A stretch of DNA of 10,115 nucleotides from DATBAK01 sp036787815 (GTDB lineage: Bacteria; Actinomycetota; Acidimicrobiia; IMCC26256; PALSA-610): contig DAIQOP010000136.1 of assembly GCA_036787815.1 (NCBI GenBank), positions 1-10,115 of the forward strand. Reading direction: 5' to 3'. The notes beneath the pieces are model-generated. The model ran no database searches. It was not told the DNA's origin and was given only the letters and a program-made list of their open reading frames with translations. Of this stretch, positions 6,475 to 10,115 are shown one piece after another. Made by a program: the position numbers and the translations under genes. Each line of letters opens with the position of its first letter. The first letter of the stretch is position 1.

Positions 6475-7233
6475 GTGGCTGCGGCCGAGCGTAACGGGCG
6501 GCCTCGCGAGAAACCCCAGCAGATCGCCGACGAGCTCCGCGCCCTGATCATCTCGGGCGAGCTGTCCGAAGGCGACTCGCTCGGACACGAACCCGACCTG
6601 GTGGAGCGCTTCGGCGTCTCGCGACCATCGCTGCGGGAGGCACTGCGGATCCTCGAGACCGAAGGCCTCATCACAGTCCTGCGTGGGGTGCACGGCGGCG
6701 TCGTCGTGCACGCTCCCGACGAGCGGATGACGGCGCGCACGGCTGCACTCGTGCTCCAAGCGCGCAACGTCGAGCTCGCCGACGTCTTCGAAGCGAGAAG
6801 GCTCCTCGAACCGATCGCGGCGCGCGCGGTCGCGACGAGCCGGGGCCGGCGGGCCGCGGTCAAGGATCTGCGCGCCCTCGTCCGCGCAGAGGAAGACGCC
6901 ATCGAGGACCCGGAACGATTCGGCGTCGCGAACGCGGCGTTCCACCAACGGCTCGTCTCGCTCGCCGGGAACCAGACGTTGACCATCGTCACCGAGATGC
7001 TGAACGAGATCGTCGTTCGAGCGGTGACGGCAGTGAGCCGCGCCGACGACGCGCTCGGGTCGCTCCCGGTGCGACGGCGCGGCATGCGCTCACAGGAGCG
7101 GCTGCTCGACCTCATCGAAGCGGGCGAGGGCGCGGCGGCCGAAGAGCACTGGCGCTCGCACATGCAGATCGTCGGGCGCGTGATGCTCGGACATGGCGCG
7201 TCGACAGTGGTCGATCTTCTGCACCACTACTGA
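6475..7233 (+). CDS. GntR family transcriptional regulator, FadR subfamily (FCD domain)
   Basis: A DNA-binding regulator that probably responds to a carboxylic acid or acyl-CoA. The GTG at 6475 has GGACGG/GGAGG 4-7 bases upstream and gives 252 residues. The N-terminal winged helix-turn-helix (about 12-80) shows the FadR-type pattern LVERFGVSRPSLREALRILE and a GVHGGVVV wing. The C-terminal helical FCD domain (about 95-235) has FEARRLLEP, NAAFH (H157) and EEHWRSH (H225, H229). In many FCD proteins metal is held by Asp and three His. Here the Asp position reads N153 and the His before the IL..I.AG helix reads Q207, so the metal site may be weakened. Placement inside a crotonase/amidohydrolase/carboxyltransferase cluster suggests it is the local regulator. 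I did not find a clear TNGTNNNACNA operator in the nearby gaps. Confidence 0.92.
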   Translation: MAAAERNGRPREKPQQIADELRALIISGELSEGDSLGHEPDLVERFGVSRPSLREALRILETEGLITVLRGVHGGVVVHAPDERMTARTAALVLQARNVELADVFEARRLLEPIAARAVATSRGRRAAVKDLRALVRAEEDAIEDPERFGVANAAFHQRLVSLAGNQTLTIVTEMLNEIVVRAVTAVSRADDALGSLPVRRRGMRSQERLLDLIEAGEGAAAEEHWRSHMQIVGRVMLGHGASTVVDLLHHY

Positions 7234-7329
7234 ACGGATACCGGAGAACAGTCTCGCTTTCGTTCCACGGTAACGTCGGTGCAGTGACGAACGAGTCGGT
7301 GCCCGCCGTCGTACCGGAAGCGGGCGAAG

Positions 7330-7431
7330 ATGGCCCCCAGCACGGACGACGCGCGCGAAGCGCTCGTCGCGTTCGTCGAGCGCCGACCCCCGACGTTCAC
7401 GGGCCGGTCGCTCAGCCATGACCACACCTGA
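7330..7431 (+). pseudogene. Probable remnant of a crotonase C-terminus
   Basis: In frame with the ATG at 7330, codons 7357-7407 encode EALVAFVERRPPTFTGR. This closely parallels the end of the crotonase encoded at 4713-5519 (EGLAAFREKRPPHFEGR) and the usual enoyl-CoA hydratase tail. The frame continues 8 more codons to TGA at 7429-7431, into the carboxyltransferase gene. Upstream the frame has a stop at 7285-7287 and no crotonase-like sequence, so the catalytic body is missing. A second short frame, GTG 7284 to TGA 7419-7421 (45 codons, VTNESVPAVV), overlaps the next start as ATGA. It may be what is left of the N-terminus, or chance. The best reading is a deleted second crotonase gene. The match is only about 17 residues, hence the moderate confidence. 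Confidence 0.5.
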
Positions 7432-8923
7432 CAACTCCGGCGATTGGGGCGAGGTCCTCGACGACCTGCAACGTCGCCGCGACGCGTCGCGTTCGATGGG
7501 CGGCGACGAGCGGCTGCGCAAGCACCGCGACGCCGGGAAGCTCGATGCTCGCGCGCGCGTCGAGCACCTCCTCGACCCCGGGTCGTTCCAGGAGCTCGGC
7601 ACGCTCGTCGGCGGCGAGGACGCACCCGCCGACGCCGTCGTGATGGGTTCGGGCCGCATCGAAGGACGCCCGGTGATGGTCGCCGCCGAAGACTTCACGG
7701 TGAAGGCCGGCACCATCAGCGCGGCGGCGAACTCCAAGCGCTACCGCGTGGCCGACCTCGCGGTGATCGACCGCGTGCCGTTGATCATGATGCTGGAGGG
7801 CGCCGGTTACCGGGCCGACGGGCGCGGTCACGGAGCGCGGACACCCACCGACATGCTCGCCCAGGCGCGGTGCTCCGGCCGGGTGCCCCTCGTCACTGCC
7901 GTCCTCGGCGCGTCGGCCGGCCACGGCGCGCTGGTCGCGCCGCTGTCGGACTTCTCCGTGATGAGCCGGCACGGGGCGATCTTCACGGCCGGCCCGCCGG
8001 TCGTGTACGAGTCGCTGGGTGAGACCATCACCAAGGATGAGCTCGGCGGTCCCGGGGTCGCGCTCGCGAGCGGGCTCGTGCACAACGTCGCCGAGAGCGA
8101 CGAGCACGCCCTCGACCTCGTGCGCACCTACCTGGGCTACTTCCCGTCGTCGGCCTGGTCGTACCCCCCCGACACCGGCGACGACGTCGAGCCGCGACTC
8201 GTGCCGGAGATCCTCGACATCGTCCCGCACAACGGTCGGCGCATCTACGACATGCGCAAGGTGATCGACGTCGTCTTCGACGCCGATTCGTGCTTCGAGG
8301 TGCAACCCGACTTCGGTCGGCCGGTCATCTGCGCGCTGTGCCGCCTCGGCGGGCACCCCGTCGCCGTCGTGGCGAACCAACCGCGCGTGATGGCCGGTTC
8401 GATCACCGCCGACGCTGCGGACAAGGCCGCGCACTTCATCACGGTCGCGGATTCCTTCCATCTGCCCCTCGTCTTCTTGTCCGACAATCCGGGCGTGATG
8501 CCGGGAAGCGCGTCGGAGCGGGCCGGCATCCTGCGCAAAGGTGCGCGGATGTACGCGGCGCAGACGCAGGCGACGTCACCGAAGTTCGAAGTCACACTGC
8601 GCAAGGCATACGGCTTCGGCTCGATGGTCATGGGCATGATCCCCTTCGACGGGCAGTCCGGCGTCTTCGCGTTCCCCGGAGCGACGATGGGCGCGATGGG
8701 CGCGGCGGCGATGAGCCGGTCGAGAGGGTCCGACGCCGACGAGGCGGCGATGCTGAGCCGGCACGAGACCGAGGCGTCGTACCGGTCGGCGCAGACGTTC
8801 GGCTTCGACGAGCTCATCGACCCTCGTGAGGTTCGCAACGTGTTGCTGCACTCGCTGGAGCGCGCCCTCCATCGTCGCCACGCACCCGCGGAACCCGTCG
8901 CCCGCATCGGGATCGCGCCCTAA
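7418..8923 (+). CDS. Acyl-CoA carboxylase carboxyltransferase subunit (AccD/PccB-like)
   Basis: Carboxyltransferase (beta) subunits move CO2 from biotin to an acyl-CoA such as acetyl-, propionyl- or methylcrotonyl-CoA. The 501-residue product has both crotonase-like halves: LDARARVEHLLDPGSF (about 42-57) and GRPVMVAAEDFTV at the N-terminal half, GASAGHGALVAPLSDF (about 164-179), then GGHPVAVVANQP (311-322), DNPGVMPGSASERAGILRKGA (about 356-376) and TLRKAYGFGS (393-402). The usual oxyanion segment GPCAGGA reads GASAGHGA here. Length matches stand-alone PccB/AccD-type subunits. The ATG at 7418 fits the family N-terminus but has no clear Shine-Dalgarno; it may be read by coupling to a short upstream frame ending at 7421. 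No biotin carboxylase or biotin carrier gene is visible beside it, so partners must be elsewhere, or the enzyme could be a decarboxylase subunit. Substrate not assignable. Confidence 0.92.
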   Translation: MTTPDNSGDWGEVLDDLQRRRDASRSMGGDERLRKHRDAGKLDARARVEHLLDPGSFQELGTLVGGEDAPADAVVMGSGRIEGRPVMVAAEDFTVKAGTISAAANSKRYRVADLAVIDRVPLIMMLEGAGYRADGRGHGARTPTDMLAQARCSGRVPLVTAVLGASAGHGALVAPLSDFSVMSRHGAIFTAGPPVVYESLGETITKDELGGPGVALASGLVHNVAESDEHALDLVRTYLGYFPSSAWSYPPDTGDDVEPRLVPEILDIVPHNGRRIYDMRKVIDVVFDADSCFEVQPDFGRPVICALCRLGGHPVAVVANQPRVMAGSITADAADKAAHFITVADSFHLPLVFLSDNPGVMPGSASERAGILRKGARMYAAQTQATSPKFEVTLRKAYGFGSMVMGMIPFDGQSGVFAFPGATMGAMGAAAMSRSRGSDADEAAMLSRHETEASYRSAQTFGFDELIDPREVRNVLLHSLERALHRRHAPAEPVARIGIAP

Positions 8924-8950
8924 CCCGCCCCGACCGTTCGGAGCATGAGC

Positions 8951-8969
8951 CGCGCTGCGCGTCAGCGCG
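8951..8969. terminator. Hairpin between convergent genes
   Basis: CGCGCTG (8951-8957), loop CGCGT, CAGCGCG (8963-8969) forms a perfect 7-bp stem overlapping the stop codon (TCA at 8962-8964 on the plus strand) of the minus-strand hydrolase. It lies 27 bases after the carboxyltransferase stop. Neither side has a T-run, so termination in both directions is only a suggestion from its position. Confidence 0.35.
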
Positions 8970-10113
8970 CGATGGCAGCCGCTCGGGCCTGGGCACCGAT
9001 GCGGAGGAGGCGGGTGTCGCCGAACGGCGTCCCCGCGACTCGATTGCACACGAATGCGACGGCGAGATCGTTGTCAGGGTCGGCCCATGCACCGGATCCA
9101 CCGAAGCCGAAGTGCCCGAAACCGTTCGGGATGATGCCGCGCGTCGTCGCGGCGAGGTGGTAGCCGAGCCGCCAGCGCATCGGGAACCCGACGACGATGT
9201 CGGGTCTCGTCGTCTGGATCTCGGTCGCGCGCCGCAGCGTCGCTTCCGAGAGGAAGCGCTGCCCGTCGAGTACGCCGCCACCCGCGAGCGCCGCGTACAT
9301 CCGCGCCAGCGATCGCGCGGTGAAACAGCCGTTGACCGCGGGGATCGCGGCATCGAGGATCTCGTTCGACGCGAACAGGCGGTCGGACCCGGGCACCATG
9401 AACGCGTCGATCGCCGGCCGGATCCACGCGTACCGCGCCGCGCGGCGCGCGAAGCGCTCGGCTCGTTCCGCGTCGCCGAACCTCACGATGAGCTCGGCCA
9501 CGCGATGGCGCTGGTCGGGAGGTGCACCGATCGACATGCCATCCAGCCCGAGTGGTCTGACGATCTCGGCGTCGACCGCGTCGTGCACCGTCGTCCCGGT
9601 GACGCGCTGGATCACCTCGCCGACGAGGAATCCGTACGTGATGCCGTGATAACCGTGGCGGGTGCCCGGCGCGTATCGCGGCGCCTCGGCGGCCAACCGG
9701 GCACACACGAGATCCCAGTCGAGCATCTCGTAGGCGTCGGAGATCACGCCGCGCAGGTGGTGCAGCCCGGCCGAGTGCGTGAGGAGGTGGCGGACCGTGA
9801 CGCGCTCTTTGCCGGCGGCTGCGAACTCCGGCCAGTACGTCGCGACCGGCTCTTCGTAGTCGATCAACCCGCGGTCGACGAGTCGGTGCACCGTCGTGGC
9901 GATGACCCCTTTCGTCGTCGAGAAGCTCATCGCCATCGTGTCGGACTCCCACGGCGCGCCCGACGAGTTACGCGTCCCCGTCCACGCGTCGACGACGCGC
10001 TCACCCTTGTGGAAGACGGCAACCGCGGCGCCGCCACCGCGCTTGTGGGTGCCCACGCTCCGTAGCGCTTCGGTGACGCCACCGAAGTCAGGATGCACGA
10101 AGCCCGAGATCAC
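8962..10113 (-). CDS. Serine hydrolase, class C beta-lactamase/esterase family (5' end at window edge)
   Basis: The family covers esterases, peptidases and beta-lactamase-fold proteins using a nucleophilic Ser and Lys. The 383-residue product has SFSTTKG with catalytic S65 and K68, HLLTHSAGL (about 109-117) typical of the family, APGTRHGYHGITYG with Y155, and HFGFGGSG with H334 in place of the KTG box. The YxN motif reads YHG, common in esterases such as EstB and not in true beta-lactamases, so carboxylesterase is more likely than antibiotic resistance. No signal peptide is visible, suggesting a cytoplasmic enzyme. The GTG at 10113-10111 starts just ahead of GFVHPDF, where family members normally start, but the frame is open to the edge and an earlier start cannot be excluded. 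It is convergent with the carboxyltransferase and belongs to a different transcript. Confidence 0.9.
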   Translation of the reverse strand: MISGFVHPDFGGVTEALRSVGTHKRGGGAAVAVFHKGERVVDAWTGTRNSSGAPWESDTMAMSFSTTKGVIATTVHRLVDRGLIDYEEPVATYWPEFAAAGKERVTVRHLLTHSAGLHHLRGVISDAYEMLDWDLVCARLAAEAPRYAPGTRHGYHGITYGFLVGEVIQRVTGTTVHDAVDAEIVRPLGLDGMSIGAPPDQRHRVAELIVRFGDAERAERFARRAARYAWIRPAIDAFMVPGSDRLFASNEILDAAIPAVNGCFTARSLARMYAALAGGGVLDGQRFLSEATLRRATEIQTTRPDIVVGFPMRWRLGYHLAATTRGIIPNGFGHFGFGGSGAWADPDNDLAVAFVCNRVAGTPFGDTRLLRIGAQARAAAIAR

Positions 10114-10115
10114 GT

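Noticed and set aside
5818..6948. 376-codon minus-strand open frame across the amidohydrolase and the regulator
   Set aside because: It spans two well supported plus-strand genes and their gap and has no recognisable domain.
7261..7275. CGTT-n7-AACG as an operator for the GntR regulator
   Set aside because: The arms are only 4 bp, cannot be extended and do not match the FadR-type consensus, so chance is likely.
9112..10065. 317-codon plus-strand open frame opposite the serine hydrolase
   Set aside because: Arg/Asp/Val-rich shadow; the minus strand carries the SxxK hydrolase motifs.
8962..10113. Antibiotic resistance beta-lactamase
   Set aside because: The YxN and KTG motifs are not present in standard form and no signal peptide is visible.

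Overview
The window is GC-rich throughout, densely packed and frequently GTG-started. Its codon use is strongly biased to G or C in third positions, so most other frames also stay open. Together with a FadR-type GntR regulator, a carboxyltransferase of acyl-CoA carboxylase type, a SCO/copper oxidase pair and a possible GlnR-like box, this suggests an actinobacterium. A member of the Acidimicrobiia or a related lineage is my inference; there is no rRNA or other taxonomic marker to confirm it. I found no mobile element, CRISPR array, tRNA or rRNA, and no gene-free stretch longer than about 185 bases.

Region 1 (1-2468, plus strand) is an extracytoplasmic copper module. It starts with the 3' part of a multicopper oxidase that carries an extra blue-copper (cupredoxin) domain at its N-terminus. 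Next comes a SCO1/SenC-type copper chaperone lipoprotein, and then a membrane-anchored cupredoxin-fold protein that overlaps the SCO gene by 4 bases and seems to have lost half of its copper ligands. The SCO protein probably supplies copper or keeps thiols reduced for a cuproprotein such as its neighbour.

Region 2 (2469-4569, plus strand) is an ammonium module: an Amt/AmtB transporter with a signal peptide, overlapped by 4 bases by a PII signalling protein gene. The leader before amtB holds a perfect 8-bp inverted repeat that also contains a near-consensus GlnR-like box, followed by a good -10 hexamer. The PII protein is divergent: several residues that bind ATP, Mg or 2-oxoglutarate in classical PII proteins are replaced.

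Region 3 (4570-8923, plus strand) looks like an acyl-CoA catabolic cluster. It contains a PaaG-like crotonase, an amidohydrolase-2 family protein without the N-terminal HxH metal motif, a GntR/FadR-family regulator, and a carboxyltransferase subunit of acyl-CoA carboxylase type. Just before the carboxyltransferase lies a short stretch that reads like the C-terminal tail of a second crotonase, probably a gene remnant. The substrate cannot be named from the sequence. The regulator is the natural candidate to control the cluster in response to an acyl-CoA or carboxylic acid.

Region 4 (8962-10115, minus strand) is a convergently transcribed serine hydrolase of the class C beta-lactamase/esterase fold, with its 5' end at the window edge. 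Only 38 bases separate it from the carboxyltransferase, and that junction contains a 7-bp hairpin. The most unusual points are the divergent PII, the metal-ligand-depleted amidohydrolase, the copper-ligand-depleted cupredoxin, the crotonase tail remnant and the amtB operator. None of them by itself proves a new system.
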